Part shown: one piece after another, positions 35,857 to 46,725 of the stretch
Layout: each line of letters opens with the position of its first letter
How positions within the stretch are numbered: position 1 is the stretch's first letter
Assembly (NCBI GenBank): GCA_030765045.1
Contig: CM060962.1
Location: forward strand, 263,785,647-263,849,646
Length of the DNA: 64,000 nucleotides
Direction of reading: 5' to 3'
Source: Tenodera sinensis
Taxonomy: Eukaryota; Arthropoda; Insecta; Mantodea; Mantidae
Notes under the pieces: generated by a model
Seen by the model: the letters and a program-made list of their open reading frames with translations, nothing else
Told to the model about the DNA's origin: nothing
The model's database searches: none
Translations under genes and position numbers: made by a program

Positions 35857-36690
35857 TACTTTCTCTAAGCCGGAGTATTGTATTCGACTCAAAAACTCGA
35901 TGTCGAGATTTCACCGGAAACACATGTTTTGAGACCTCTTAAACGAAGCAAAAAAAGCATTTTTAAAAATGGTCCATGTGTAGATTTGTCTGTGTGTCTG
36001 TGAAAAGCACAACTCAAAAACGAAAAGTCGATTAACAACCAAGTTGGTATTTCAACTTAATTTCTTTCAAGGATGCGACAAGAAGATTTTGAGGAAAATT
36101 CCTGCACCCTGTTGTACTGTTTACATAGATAATTTTTGAACATTCTGATTTTCTCAAAAATTGTCCCACAATTTTTATTAAATGCGTTTGTAATACATTC
36201 TTTTGATAAATAAAATGCATAGTTTGAATTCTCTGGCACACGTAATCCTGTTTACTCTGGATCACTTCTGCATAACTGGTAAACCTAAGAAATAGACCAA
36301 AGCTTACTATACAAAACACACAAGTTATATCCAAATTCATTTTTGTTGAAGAGAACCACTTTGGTGATATCCCTTGTTATTTTCGTGAGTTTTGCAATAA
36401 TTCAACCGTTCTCAAATGGAAGGTCGTTATTTACTTTTTAATCCATTGACCGTGCAAAGAGAACGAAATTCAAAGCCTTCATAAAGCGACCGGCTTTCAC
36501 AGATCTAAATATCGCTCAAAGCCTACCCTGTACCCATATTCCCCTTACAACTACAAGAAAATCAGCAATGAGGTAATTTTTGCAAACGTTTATCTCAACT
36601 AATATGAAGAAGAAAGAGGAATACGAGTTTATAAGACTAGTTAGCACAAGAGTAGAGAAAGTCATATGTGTGCAGCACATCAGACTATTT
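35857..36690 (+). repeat. Family A element, near full length
   Basis: Begins TACTTTCTCTAAGCC, so the loop is altered. The core is tgtgtagatttgtctgtgtg. It ends gtagagaaagtcatatgtgt and then gcagcacatcagac. Confidence 0.75.
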
Positions 36691-37530
36691 CTGTGCACTT
36701 GATATTAATTCAGATTGCTTGAACAATTTAATTATGTTTTGCTATGGAGGGATAAGGGAAATTCAATCGATAGTCAGATGTCTAAAAGCGAATCGCTATA
36801 CAGAGTCTAAATGAATAACACCACACGAATTTTACTGTTAATTGACGGTTCTAGACAATCAGTTTGAGATACGAAATCTCTGGTCAATGGTATCAAGTTA
36901 CCATGTTATGCGTATTCAAAGTAGGTATTTAGAGATTGTGATCAATAAATCATAATCATAAAGAAATATGTAAATAGTGGTCATTGGAAACGAAACAGTG
37001 CTTTTTAGGCACTTAAAGTCTGTATTTTGTCTCTCTGAAGAAGCATTTCTAAATTGTAGCTGTACCAAAAGCGTCTAAATTGTAGACTTAACATGTGGCT
37101 GCACGCCACTGCTATGGGTAGCAGGTTGTGGCGAACGGCTAAAGAAACGTGGGGCCGCTGTAAAACGTGTGCGTTGGCCGCACGGTTATGTGGACTGACT
37201 GTGGACCTAATAAATCCGAGAAATCGACTTCAAATCCAGAGATAAGTAAACTCTTTCACAACTCAATGTTGTGCTTATGCTTTAAAATAGCAAAATAGCA
37301 TCATGATATGCATAGGGCATTGTTTACTTTTGCTGCATCTCACATCTGATGGTTTAGACTGGAGGGTTGGATATTGACAAGAGACAGCCACTGGAACTTT
37401 TTTCAGTGGCGTTGAGCACCGACGAAGCCATTGTTTACCATGGGTGAGCCGATTATAAATTACAAGAATACATAAGGGCACTAAAAGGGCTATTTCTAAT
37501 AGAGTGTGTTTTAAAGCTTGTACTAGGTAC
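36691..37530. other. No recognisable feature
   Basis: Unassigned AT-rich sequence with a modest GC rise at 37090-37200. Confidence 0.4.
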
Positions 37531-37534
37531 AAAA

Positions 37535-37875
37535 CGTATTACACACTGAAATTCGATATCGAGATTTCACATGAAATACACGTTTTGAGACCCCCCGACT
37601 CCAAAAAGAAGCTTTATGCGCGCGCATATGTGTCAGTGTTGTCAACGGCACAACTCCAAATCTACGAATTGATTAGATACCGAACTTGGAATTTAAGTTC
37701 AGCATCTTCCGAGGATGCAGTAGGAATATTTTAAAGAAAATTCTGCTACCTCAAACTATGTTTTTATGGTAAATGTTTTAAACATTCTGATTTTCTCAAA
37801 AATGGCTATAACGGCTCTGATTAAAATAATACATGCTTAAGCTATTTTATGACCAATGAAATGTCTGCTCCTGTC
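37535..37875 (+). repeat. Family A fragment, 5' half
   Basis: 'cgatatcgagatttcacatg', 'aaatacacgttttgagacc', a reduced core, then 'gataccgaacttggaattta' and 'ctataacggctctgattaa'. Confidence 0.6.
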
Positions 37876-37959
37876 AAGCGGAATTGTAAGTCCGGGGCCG
37901 CATGTCCCCCATAGGAGGAAACTATTTATGGAAAGAAGAAGAGAGTAAAATGTAGATCA

Positions 37960-38690
37960 TGACTTTTCTGCGAACAGCCTCTTCATTCTGGCTGGCTTTT
38001 GTAAAGCGTAAGGGTTAGACAATGCCTCACTATGGAAAATATAGATCTCGCTAAAGCACGTAATTAATGTCAAATGAACCCCCCCCCCCCCCCTTTTTAG
38101 CGGAGTTAACCATTTCAAAGATATTTCTTGTTATTGATCTGCATTTTCCAAAACTTACACCTTCCTCAAATGGGAAGTAACTTTTATTCTCTCTCTCTAA
38201 CATAACCCTGCGGGGCAACAGTACTTTCTGGGCTAACACCTACCGGCCGGCCGCTGGGTCCCCCCCCCCCCCTCTGCCCACCACAGTGGAATACAGTACT
38301 GAAGGCGGAACGTGATCAATGACTCGGTCCCTCGGTCAGCTACGCGGTCTTCGCAACCAAAGGCCGTTACTTTTCAATCATACATGTGTGGGTGTGTCTG
38401 TGTGTGAGAGAGAGAAAGAGGGTGGGGGAGAGAGAGGGGGGGGGGCAGAGAGAGAGAGAGTGAGTGTACCGTGTAAACAGAACTGAAGCTCCATTACAAT
38501 CTGACAAGCGGTTAAAAGGTTTGACTATTGCTTAGGCTTAGTGTATTTCGCTATTTGCAATATACCGACAAGAAATATGCCATAAAAACATTTCTATAAG
38601 TGCTAACGCGAAGTAAATAGAAAGATAAGCGTTTTAAGACTAGTTTGTTAAATAATGGATAGAGAAGTTGTGTGAACGAATACATCAGAT
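37960..38690 (+). repeat. Family A copy interrupted by ~300 bp of GC-rich sequence
   Basis: The middle block (38030-38190) and the 3' block (38515-38690, ending tagagaagttgtgtgaacga and atacatcagat) flank an unrelated GC-rich piece with a poly-C run (38259-38272) and a GA/G-rich tract (38404-38462). Confidence 0.5.
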
Positions 38691-38699
38691 AGTTTGCGT

Positions 38700-39035
38700 A
38701 GTTTGTCTTTAGGACTCTCTAATGGTTTACCAGTTGTAGAATATCATACCGAATTCATAGGCGATATTCAGAAAATTCAAAATACACATTTTATTTATCA
38801 TGTACCTTTCTTAAATATTTGGTAGTTTAATCCAAATCGTGATAGCCATTGTTGCATGTAAAGGGTAGCTTAGGTTGGAGGGGGGGACTGTGTTGAAAAT
38901 GTTCGTGTTCATTTCTGGAGGATACTGAACTAGAATACAAAATTTGATATTTAATTGTCTTTCTTTCGCTGTCCAAACCTACATGGACCTGAAGACATTT
39001 CCTTCATGTACAGTAGGTGTGTGGTAGAGAAACTA
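38700..39035 (-). repeat. Family A fragment
   Basis: 'ctctaatggtttaccagttg', 'gaaaattcaaaatacacatt' and 'tgcatgtaaagggtagctta' in reverse-strand order. It is diverged. Confidence 0.5.
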
Positions 39036-39694
39036 AAAATATAGATTTTCTAAACACTTTAGTAAAGAGTAAGTATGAGCTATGATTGACTGTGGACCCA
39101 GAGTGCTTCTAGTTACTGGTTCATGGCTCTGAAGCACGTCACGGATTAATGTGGCATGAAAAACACTGGTTTCAAACGACAGTAACGTAATTGAATTTGA
39201 CACCATTTCCAGTAAAACTGAGAAAGTCAAGCTGTCAACAAGCATAATACTCAATTTGGCGAAATGCTCGACTCAGAACTAGACAAGTGCAATAAATAAA
39301 CAAACGGACAGCAACAGGTTCGATATGGCGTTCTCTGGGGATGAAACACAATTATTAACTCACAAAGTGATTGTTTCGTGTGTTGTTCATACTGATACTA
39401 ATGGAGTACATCATGTCAAATCAGTTTATTTCCCTCGGTATTGTAAACATAAGCATTATTGAATGTTTTATTGGATTGTTTGTGGCACTGATTCAAACTT
39501 AATAGATTGCACCGCTGAGGGATTCTCCCTTGAATAATAGTTTGATGGACTTTAAGTTGCTTTTTGCTTCCAATTCTGTTTAATTGTTAATATTATAACA
39601 AAAAGGTCTGACTAACACTATGGTTTACATGTAAATTATATACATGTCCCACAAACCATTCCTTCAAAGGCTGCTTACTATCACTAAACTGAGC

Positions 39695-40115
39695 GGATGA
39701 ACTCAGGCGGTAGCCTTTGTGGCCCGCATTTGGGAGATCGTAGGTTCGATTCCAGTGGCCGGATTTCCTGATCCATTGGCTGTTTTCAGGGGTTTCCCTC
39801 CCCTGAATTTCTTATTCCTTCATTTCACCTCACCTTTCGTTTCACTTCACATTTCATTCTACAGAGTTTTAAGTATGGGCGGAGGTTTCGGTGCCCATGA
39901 CAGGAAAAATGGTCTCTGTAAATCCTCGTCCTGAGGATCGGAGGGGGTCTCCGATTCCTGGGCACCCCAAGGGGGCAATTCCAGGAGAGGGGAGAAATCG
40001 GTTTCACGAGGCTCCAAGGTAGGACTTAGGGATCCTGCCCTCTGCTGTCGTTTCTCCTCAGATCCGGCCATGCTAGGTATCCTCTCATCCCACTCGTTTC
40101 CTCCCTATGGCGCCC
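39695..40115 (+). repeat. tRNA-headed SINE
   Basis: Head gcggatgaactcaggcggta, then ttgtggcccgcatttgggag and box B ggttcgattccag, followed by cggatttcctgatccattgg and a GC-rich body to about 40115. Left and right ends are approximate. Confidence 0.6.
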
Positions 40116-40204
40116 CATTAGAGTCATTAGCACAAAATATCTTCCATAGGTCAAGGTGCTAAATTCCCCTTTCGAACCTTTTTCATCTTACTTACTTTAA
40201 TACA

Positions 40205-40284
40205 TGCCTATAGTATTCAGAGCAAGTATTGCATTCTATCCAAAAATTCAATATAATATTCCCACGGAAAGAATACTTTCAGGA

Positions 40285-40334
<50 letters not shown>

Positions 40335-40830
40335 ATGTGTGTGTGTGCGACAGAGAAAGAGTGAGAGAGAGTTAATAATACCAAAATTGTATTTAAGTTC
40401 CTCCAAGTTTATAACGTGAACAATTTCATATCAATCCAAACTAACCTTTACATGGAAAAGCTTTGTTTTTTCACTTTCTCAAAAATAGTGATAGCGATTT
40501 TTATTAAAATTCCACATAATTACTAAATCTGCATAGCAAATAAAATGTTGATCCTGAATTCTTCAGTCTGAATGATTTGCATAATCGGGAAACCAAAAGA
40601 GATAGACTAAACTTTGCTGCGTAAAAATCTAAATCCCATTATAGCGTACGGTTTATCTCAAAAACTTTTTGTGACGTTGATCATTTCCCAGATAGTTTTT
40701 TGCTGTTCATTTTGATTTTTCAAATACTTTTATTCTTACCTTTATCAAATCGCAGTTCGTCTTTTTCATGGCTGTGAACAGAGCATTGGATTTCAAAGCC
40801 ATCACATAGTGATTGCATTTTAAAGATGTC
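40205..40830 (+). repeat. Family A copy, diverged, with CT/GT expansion
   Basis: 'tattgcattctatccaaaaa', then a CT run (40291-40320) and GT run (40322-40348) at the core position. Further on, 'tttacatggaaaagctttg' and 'gcataatcgggaaaccaaa'. The 3' terminal module is not clear. Confidence 0.6.
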
Positions 40831-40899
40831 ACTAACACCTTGGGCTAATGTATTCTCATTTGTTCTCTTTGTATACATGTTAATTTGCAACAGATTAGG

Positions 40900-41205
40900 T
40901 GACGCCCTTTGGTTCGGTGTATGGCGGACAGTTTCTAGTTCTCATCTCTATAAAACAGCATCTTACTTCGTCATGTGTCAAGAGAGGCCTAGTGCTAGGC
41001 AACTGTACATCTGCTCCCATACATGATGGGCGGATAGCGACTTCGACATGTGTCCATGAAGAATTCTCGCAGGAGTTCTTTTACATACCAGTTAATCTAG
41101 TGATGTCGCTTTTAAGCACACCTAAAAACTATCGGTCTGGGCCAGGTTGGAACCCGCGACCAGTAGGCCAACGCCTAACCAACGGAGCGACTCAGGCCGA
41201 AAATT
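40900..41205 (-). repeat. tRNA-headed SINE (widespread insect type)
   Basis: Minus strand: ggcctgagtcgctccgttgg with box A ttggttaggcg, box B gcgggttccaacctgg, then aagcgacatcactagattaa and aaaagaactcctgcgagaat. The block 'agtagatttactggcatgtaaaag...ctcctgcg' of this SINE type recurs across many insects. 19500-19625 is a second, headless copy. Confidence 0.75.
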
Positions 41206-41297
41206 CGGAAAAGCTTTTCTAAATCCAATTAATAGATAATCTCCAGATATGGCATTTCCTCGAATAAGTTATACAAGTGAGTTGATCACGCTCGATA

Positions 41298-41626
<329 letters not shown>

Positions 41627-41634
41627 GCCTTTGT

Positions 41635-41745
41635 TTATTCAGGGTACCTCAAATCGTGCATTTCTATGAAATGTTGGTGTTAAATTTTTGGTGTGAAATA
41701 CCTTAGCTCCTCCACTTACTGTATAAGTAGCACAGAAATTAAAAA
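41635..41745 (-). repeat. Family A fragment, 5' end
   Basis: 'attcagggtacctcaaatcg', 'tgcatttctatgaaatgtt' and 'aatttttggtgtgaaatacc' are the reverse complement of the family A start. The ATT array sits at its T-run/core junction. Confidence 0.6.
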
Positions 41746-42510
41746 GTGACTAACCAAAAAGCAGCTGTGCAAAAGCGAAATACACCTACAGATATGATTG
41801 TAAATCTTATTCTGGATCAAATTTGAAGGGTAATCCAATCAACGAATTCTGTCGTGTATGTTTCAGGATGTAATACAGTAACTTGGAAATGAATTTAAAA
41901 CAACCTAGTTGTAGCAAGAGACAAATTGGTAGCTAATGGTAAAGACAGGCAGTGGTGAAACGTGAAACCCTGGTGTTGGTTACTATGGTAACGTGATAAG
42001 GCTTTTGCTAATATTTCAAGGCTCGGGTTGTATAATTAATGTAATAGAGAACAGAGAGTAATCTGGTTCATTATACTTTAACTGCAGCTGCATTTCCTTC
42101 TGCGAAAAGAACTAGAGGTGTATATACTCTTTTTCATCCTTTTATCCTTTCATTTCTTTCTTTCTTCCTTTCTTTTCCTTCCGCTATTGTACTTCGTTCT
42201 TTTTTAACATTCTCTTCCCCCTCCCAGTTCCGTCCGCTTAGTTTTAGTCTGATATTTTTGTTGTTTTCTTTGATGTTTATTTGCGGATCTTTAGCACTGT
42301 TTATTCTTTTTTCCTTTCATTTTTCCCCATTTCTTGTTTTTCTCTTTGTTCCATCCGCTAACGCCTGCTTATACCGTTAAGATATTGTTTATTTCTGGCT
42401 TTAAAAAACCGGCGATAGCCAGAGTTTCTCTTTTGCTTTACAGTGCGAAAGTACCTCTGCAATGGCATTTTGTCTTTATTATTTCCCACAAATAATGCTT
42501 TACTTTCTAA
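41746..42510. other. No recognised element; pyrimidine-rich 42120-42360
   Basis: CT/T-rich strand asymmetry without repeats of fixed period. Confidence 0.4.
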
Positions 42511-42514
42511 ACTA

Positions 42515-42880
42515 CGTACATATACGTAAAGAATATACTGCATTCCACCCATAAATCCGAATACGAAATACCACTGGAAATGCATCATTTGTGACCGCCT
42601 AAATTCTCACCAAAAAGCGCTTTTAGAAAAAGATATCCTGTGTTTGTGTGCGTGTTTATACAGTATAACTGCAAAACAGTCGGTGAAATACCAAAGTTGG
42701 CGTTTAAGTTCAGGTATTGCAATTATATGGGACGAGGATTTTCAAGAAAATCCTTGCCACCATGAATACCTTTTACATGGAAAAGTTTTCGAGCATTTTG
42801 GATTTCCATAAATGGGTCTAATGATTTTTATTAAAATAAAAAAGCATATTTAAGGCATTTTTATGATAAACTGACTGAAG
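42515..42880 (+). repeat. Family A fragment, 5' half
   Basis: 'actgcattccacccataaat', 'accactggaaatgcatcatt', 'taccaaagttggcgtttaag' and 'ttttacatggaaaagttttc'. Confidence 0.6.
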
Positions 42881-43084
42881 TACCCGGCGTTGTCCTTGGT
42901 TTGACGATTTATCCCTAAACCCTTTGGAGTTAGGTTTGCTTTTGTCGAATAGCCTTGTGTTTCCTTGTATACTTTTAAAAAAATTGCTTAACACACCTAA
43001 ATATTTGGTTAAGATACTATAAGGAAAAAAAAAAAAGCTCCATAAATAAATAAAAGCACCAGAAATAGACAATGCAACACATTG

Positions 43085-43885
43085 TTGAACAACAAGTACC
43101 ACAGGAAGAAAAGGGATTAGAGAAAACCGTGTGAATTTAATACTTGTATTTCTATAGTCATAGAAAATTCTATTAATTGTTTTTGGAGTTGTTGTTGTAG
43201 TGTTTAACGCCCGCTTTTACTACTACGGCACCGCAGGCGGTGACACTGATGATACATGAAGATGGAGCACCGGTGGAATGAGATGGCGGGGGAAACCGGA
43301 GTACCCGGAGAAAACCCGCCCTGACGCCGCTTCGTCCACCACGAATACCACATGCGGGTCCCTGGGATCGAACCCGGGCCGCCTAGGTGGTAGGCGAGCG
43401 CGCTAACCGCTCGGCCACGGCGCCGCCAATTGTTTTTGGAGGGCAACCATATGAATCTTTTGCGTAAAGGAAAACTGAGTTCAGAAAACCATTTTAATGT
43501 AATACGTTGCATTTATATATCGTCAATATAGAAAATTGTATGAATTGTACGTTGAAGAGGAAGCAGAAAAGAATATGTGAATGTGTTACATTAAAGAAGA
43601 TTAGGGAAAACCGTGTGAATGTAATGCGATGCATTTCCATTTCAAACACAGAAAATTATGTGTATTGTTTATAAAAGTGGGAGTAGAGAAAGAAAGATGT
43701 TGCGCTTCGTAAAAGAAAGGTGAGTAGAGAAAACCACGTGGATGTAATATGTTGCACTTCTATTTCAATCATAGAAAATTGTATGAATTGTATGTTAAAG
43801 GACAAGTAGAGAAGAACATGTAAACTTGTTATGTAAAAGAAAAACGAGTAGAGAAAACCATGAATGTAATATGTTGCATAGTAAA
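43085..43885 (+). repeat. Family B tandem array, interrupted by a SINE
   Basis: Three complete units of 122-123 bp start near 43498, 43619 and 43742, and a partial unit starts at 43865. The phrase 'gagtagagaaaaccatgtga' and 'atgtaatatgttgca' recur at each junction, followed by 'ttcaatcatagaaaattgta'. An earlier unit (43085-43174 and 43442 on) is split by the SINE at 43189-43427. Confidence 0.8.
43189..43427 (-). repeat. tRNA-headed SINE, type N, with 14-bp target duplication
   Basis: Minus strand: ggcgccgtggccgagcggtt (box A region), box B cgggttcgatcccagg, tggtggacgaagcggcgtca, ggtttcccccgccatctcat, then tail gttaaacactacaacaacaa. Flanked by aattgtttttggag at 43175-43188 and 43428-43441. 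Promoter boxes are well preserved, making it the youngest-looking SINE in the window. Confidence 0.9.
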
Positions 43886-44004
43886 ATGGATAGTATAAAA
43901 ACCTTCTCTATGAAAAAGTGTCAATTTTCATCGCTTTAGTATAAGTGGTATAGTGGCCTATAAAGGACAAACAAACATTTGTATAACTTAAATGTAGGTA
44001 TATA

Positions 44005-44125
44005 TTTAGTTTCTGAAAATATTCTCAGAAGGCCTCTTCATTCAGAATGAGTTTTACACAACTGGTACACCGTGACAAATAGACAAAACTTTACTATATA
44101 AATATGTAGATTTCATTAAAGGACA
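44005..44125 (+). repeat. Family A fragment, left part of a split copy
   Basis: 'tttacacaactggtacaccg' to 'gtagatttcattaaagg'. It is colinear with 47440-47690, so the LINE between them appears to have inserted into this copy. Confidence 0.55.
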
Positions 44126-44134
44126 AATAAGATA

Positions 44135-44290
44135 AGACCCAGCGACCAGTCTGGTACAAGTAGCTTAGAAAAAGAAGTAGTCGCACAGACCAAAGACGGC
44201 CAGAGGAACTGGTACAAGAAGCTGGAAGAAGATGGATGGCTTTAGCCAAGGAGCACCAAATCACCGCTGAGGAGTTAAAATACAGCTAAG
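44135..44290 (+). pseudogene. Possible LINE C-terminal tail fragment
   Basis: One plus-strand frame gives RRPEELVQEAGRRWMALAKE and HQITAEELKY before a stop. This is reminiscent of the GRP-RW...G-W--LA-DR tail of insect non-LTR reverse transcriptases. Short and without catalytic motifs, so weak. Confidence 0.35.
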
Positions 44291-44599
44291 AATATAGCGC
44301 CAAGGAGTGGGGGTGTGTTGTAGGTTTAAGGGCAATCAACTTTGAGACTATCAGCGCCCTTAAAAGCAGTTCATGGAAATAGATATAAATTTCAATAAAA
44401 AGTAAAGTTACTACTAAAGAAAGAAGATATATAAATATAGAAAACAACAGCAAAAGCCAAGATTGAAACAAAGCTACAAATATGTCAAAAGAGTATAAAA
44501 AATTAGGAATATGAAGCTTCAAATCCTCAACAACATGTTGGATGTGCTACAAATCTAAAAACTTTTTCGGCCGCTATTTTATCGTCCGCCAAGACCTCT

Positions 44600-45025
44600 G
44601 CAAGTCTGGCAGGCAGTTGCAGAGTCTCGAAAGTGCGCTAGAGAGGAACACTTTAGCAGCACATGACGGACTGACAAAGGTTGTCGCATAGCGGACAAAG
44701 AGTAGCAGGGTCCCTTTTAAATAGGTAAGCATGCGAAAAATTGCAGTGGCAACCGAGTCAGCCTAATCTCCTTGCAACGAGATATACGGGAACAGGCTAC
44801 CCGGTTTATCGGAAGTGCTTCTACTTCTCTCAGCCTATTACCGCGGAGAGCTGACCACTCTTCGTGCCAACACGACAGCACCGCTCTCCGCACTTCAAGC
44901 CTAAAGTCTTCCGAAATAATGCGTGAGATGGTAATACTGGGCTCTGTAGCTGTCGTCTTTGCTGCCAAATCCGCTCCTTCATTCCCCGGCAAACCTACGT
45001 GACCAGGAATCCATGCACACACCAC
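44600..45025 (-). pseudogene. LINE RNase H C-terminal part
   Basis: Continues the RNase H: CAWIPGHVGLPGNEGADLAA (the GH-G--GNE-AD histidine/aspartate motif), then AVLSCWHEEWSALRGNRLRE and SRCKEIRLTRL. In another frame a degenerate cysteine-rich tail CPLCDNLCQSV follows. It is frameshifted relative to 45062-45586. Confidence 0.8.
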
Positions 45026-45061
45026 GTCAACGCCAGAAGCGTGTAAAACATGGAGGGCATC

Positions 45062-45586
45062 CTAGATACGTTGCACAATAGGATTGGGGTTGTACAGCTG
45101 ACGGAGTATCTGAAGTGTACTAAGGAAATCACTCAATATCAGGCAGTCACCTAATTTGCGAAGGCGCACATATAAAACAGCTCGGTATATTGCATACAGC
45201 TCTGCAGTAAAAAATGGAAGTGCTATTAGGAAAACCGAATGTGGGTTCTGTTCCATAAACATAAGCACATTCAACACCGCTGGTGCTCTTGGTTCCATAG
45301 GTGTAAATAAAATGTCGGTCAGTGTACCGTGACAAAAATCTCTGACAGGTATCATAGCGCCGCCATGTGCCGGGACACCCTCTTCTGGTGTAACATCACA
45401 CCGTGCTGGGGTGTTTCGTCTGAGATGGAAAGCGTCTTGAGGACGCAGCTTAGTCTCTTGCAAACATGCGACCAGAGGTTTGTTTTCTTTGAACAACACC
45501 TCAAGCTCTGGTCGTTGTTTTCTAATACCATGTATGTTCCATTGTAGGATAGCCATATTAATATGTGTATGCGAGAGATATTCCAA
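45062..45586 (-). pseudogene. LINE ORF2 remnant: endonuclease N-terminus fused to RNase H
   Basis: A 174-residue open frame. Residues 11-70 read MAILQWNIHGIRKQRPELEV, LFKENKPLVACLQETKL and GGAMIPVRDFCHG, the start of an AP-type endonuclease (N in WNIHG, E in QET). After about residue 90 the protein becomes RNase H: TAELYAIYRAVLYVR, then DCLILSDFLSTLQILRQLYN. In a second frame the segment GTKSTSGVECAYVYG precedes it. The first RNase H aspartate (usual TDGS) appears as Tyr (TYGT) in that frame. Missing between them are the rest of the endonuclease and the whole reverse transcriptase, roughly 700 residues in a normal element. Confidence 0.75.
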
Positions 45587-45845
45587 GGTAACTCTGCATT
45601 ACTTTGAAGTAGGTCGGTGTGTAATTAGTTTAGCCCTTTTCTTCTTGGGCTGATATTCTTCTCCCACGCTTTTTCGCGTCTCTTTTCCACTGGGGTTCTC
45701 CCAGTGTGGGCAGCTTCGTCTAACTCCATATCCTCTGCCGAGGACGTCCGTGTTCCCATAACAAACCTGGTTTCGAGTGTCTCGAACCGTTTGCTAACGG
45801 GGATCGGCGAAGACGAAAGACGCCGGTCTGAGTCTACCCCTGAAG

Positions 45846-45908
45846 AGTGAGTGAGTGAGTGAGTGTGTTGGGTTTAAGGGCCCGTGGACAACTTGGTCAT
45901 TAGGGCCC
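45846..45908 (-). mobile_element. 63-bp 5'-truncated LINE 3' tail nested in ORF1
   Basis: Minus strand: gggccctaatgaccaagttg, then gggcccttaaacccaacaca and a CTCA repeat tail. It is flanked by a perfect 10-bp target duplication, acccctgaag (45836-45845 and 45909-45918). Its sequence resembles the 3' tail of the host LINE at 44310-44350, so a related element supplied it. Confidence 0.85.
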
Positions 45909-45918
45909 ACCCCTGAAG

Positions 45919-46725
45919 ATTCTCATACAGGTGTGCGCGTTTATGTCGAGGGCTTTGAAATAGAGCTACGGGCTATCAGTGTCTTTTCTGTGATTGTGGG
46001 CCCGTTATGATCGCTAGTCTGTGTTGCGAGCTCTCGCGTCGGCACCGGCTTAGCTGCAACTGAGCTATAGGTACGGTAGGCGTAAACGCAGGAGTTTCCG
46101 GGGTTCTGAGAAGGGCACATTCTCTCTAACCCGTATCTCTTGGATCGCTCTTTCCTCTACAAAGCGAACTGAATGGATTTTCACCTCTTCACTCATGACG
46201 GCGCTGCAGTACATGCACCGTCGTGGAATTCGTTTCCACATTTAGACATGTAGCTAGTCGCTTACAAAACTCGCTTGTATGTCCAAAGCGCTGACAGTTG
46301 AAACATCCGAACTGGTTCGGAATGAAAGGCCTAACTTTGATGAATTCATACCTTGCCTTAATCCTTTGAGGGAGATCTACCCGATCAAAGGTAAGGAATA
46401 GGGTACGAGTTGGCTTTAATTCACCTGCTTCTTTACGCTGAACACGGTAAGCGTTAGTAACGCCTTGCTCCAAAAGAACTTTCTGAATCTCCTCATTGGT
46501 AAAATCGTCCAACTCACGGTGTTTATGACACCACACGAGGAGTTCAGCGTCCTATGTATTTCAACAAGTGTAGGATAACTTGCTAACATCCTGGCTTTCA
46601 GTAATTTAGCTGCCTGGGTGGATGAATGTGCTTCAACAAGCAGCGTGCCATTGCGAGATCTACTGCATGAATTTACTGGACCAGCAATGTTATCCAAACC
46701 CTTTTGAATTATAAAGGGGCTCACG
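45919..46725 (-). pseudogene. LINE ORF1 (Gag-like, zinc knuckle), broken
   Basis: Two minus-strand frames (46724-46416 and 46536-46189) cover one protein. The first has SRNGTLLVEAHSSTQAAKLL and EIHRTLNSSCGVI. The second has DDFTNEEIQKVLLEQGVTNA, TRTLFLTFDR, VRPFIPNQFGCFNCQRFGHT and SEFCKRLATC. The last two form a CCHC knuckle, C-x2-C-x4-H-x4-C, inside the PF-PNP-RCF-CQRFGH context typical of insect LINE ORF1. Further on, VKIHSVRFVEERAIQEIRV and ENVPFSEPRKLL match the usual Lys/Arg-rich linker. Stops and shifts make it dead. The C-terminal part continues past the 63-bp insertion, to about 45620. Confidence 0.75.

Noticed and set aside
43330..43427. A functional tRNA gene on the minus strand with good A and B boxes
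   Set aside because: The sequence continues into a SINE body and is repeated at 25.8, 31.8 and 53.0 kb; the acceptor stem does not close as a tRNA.
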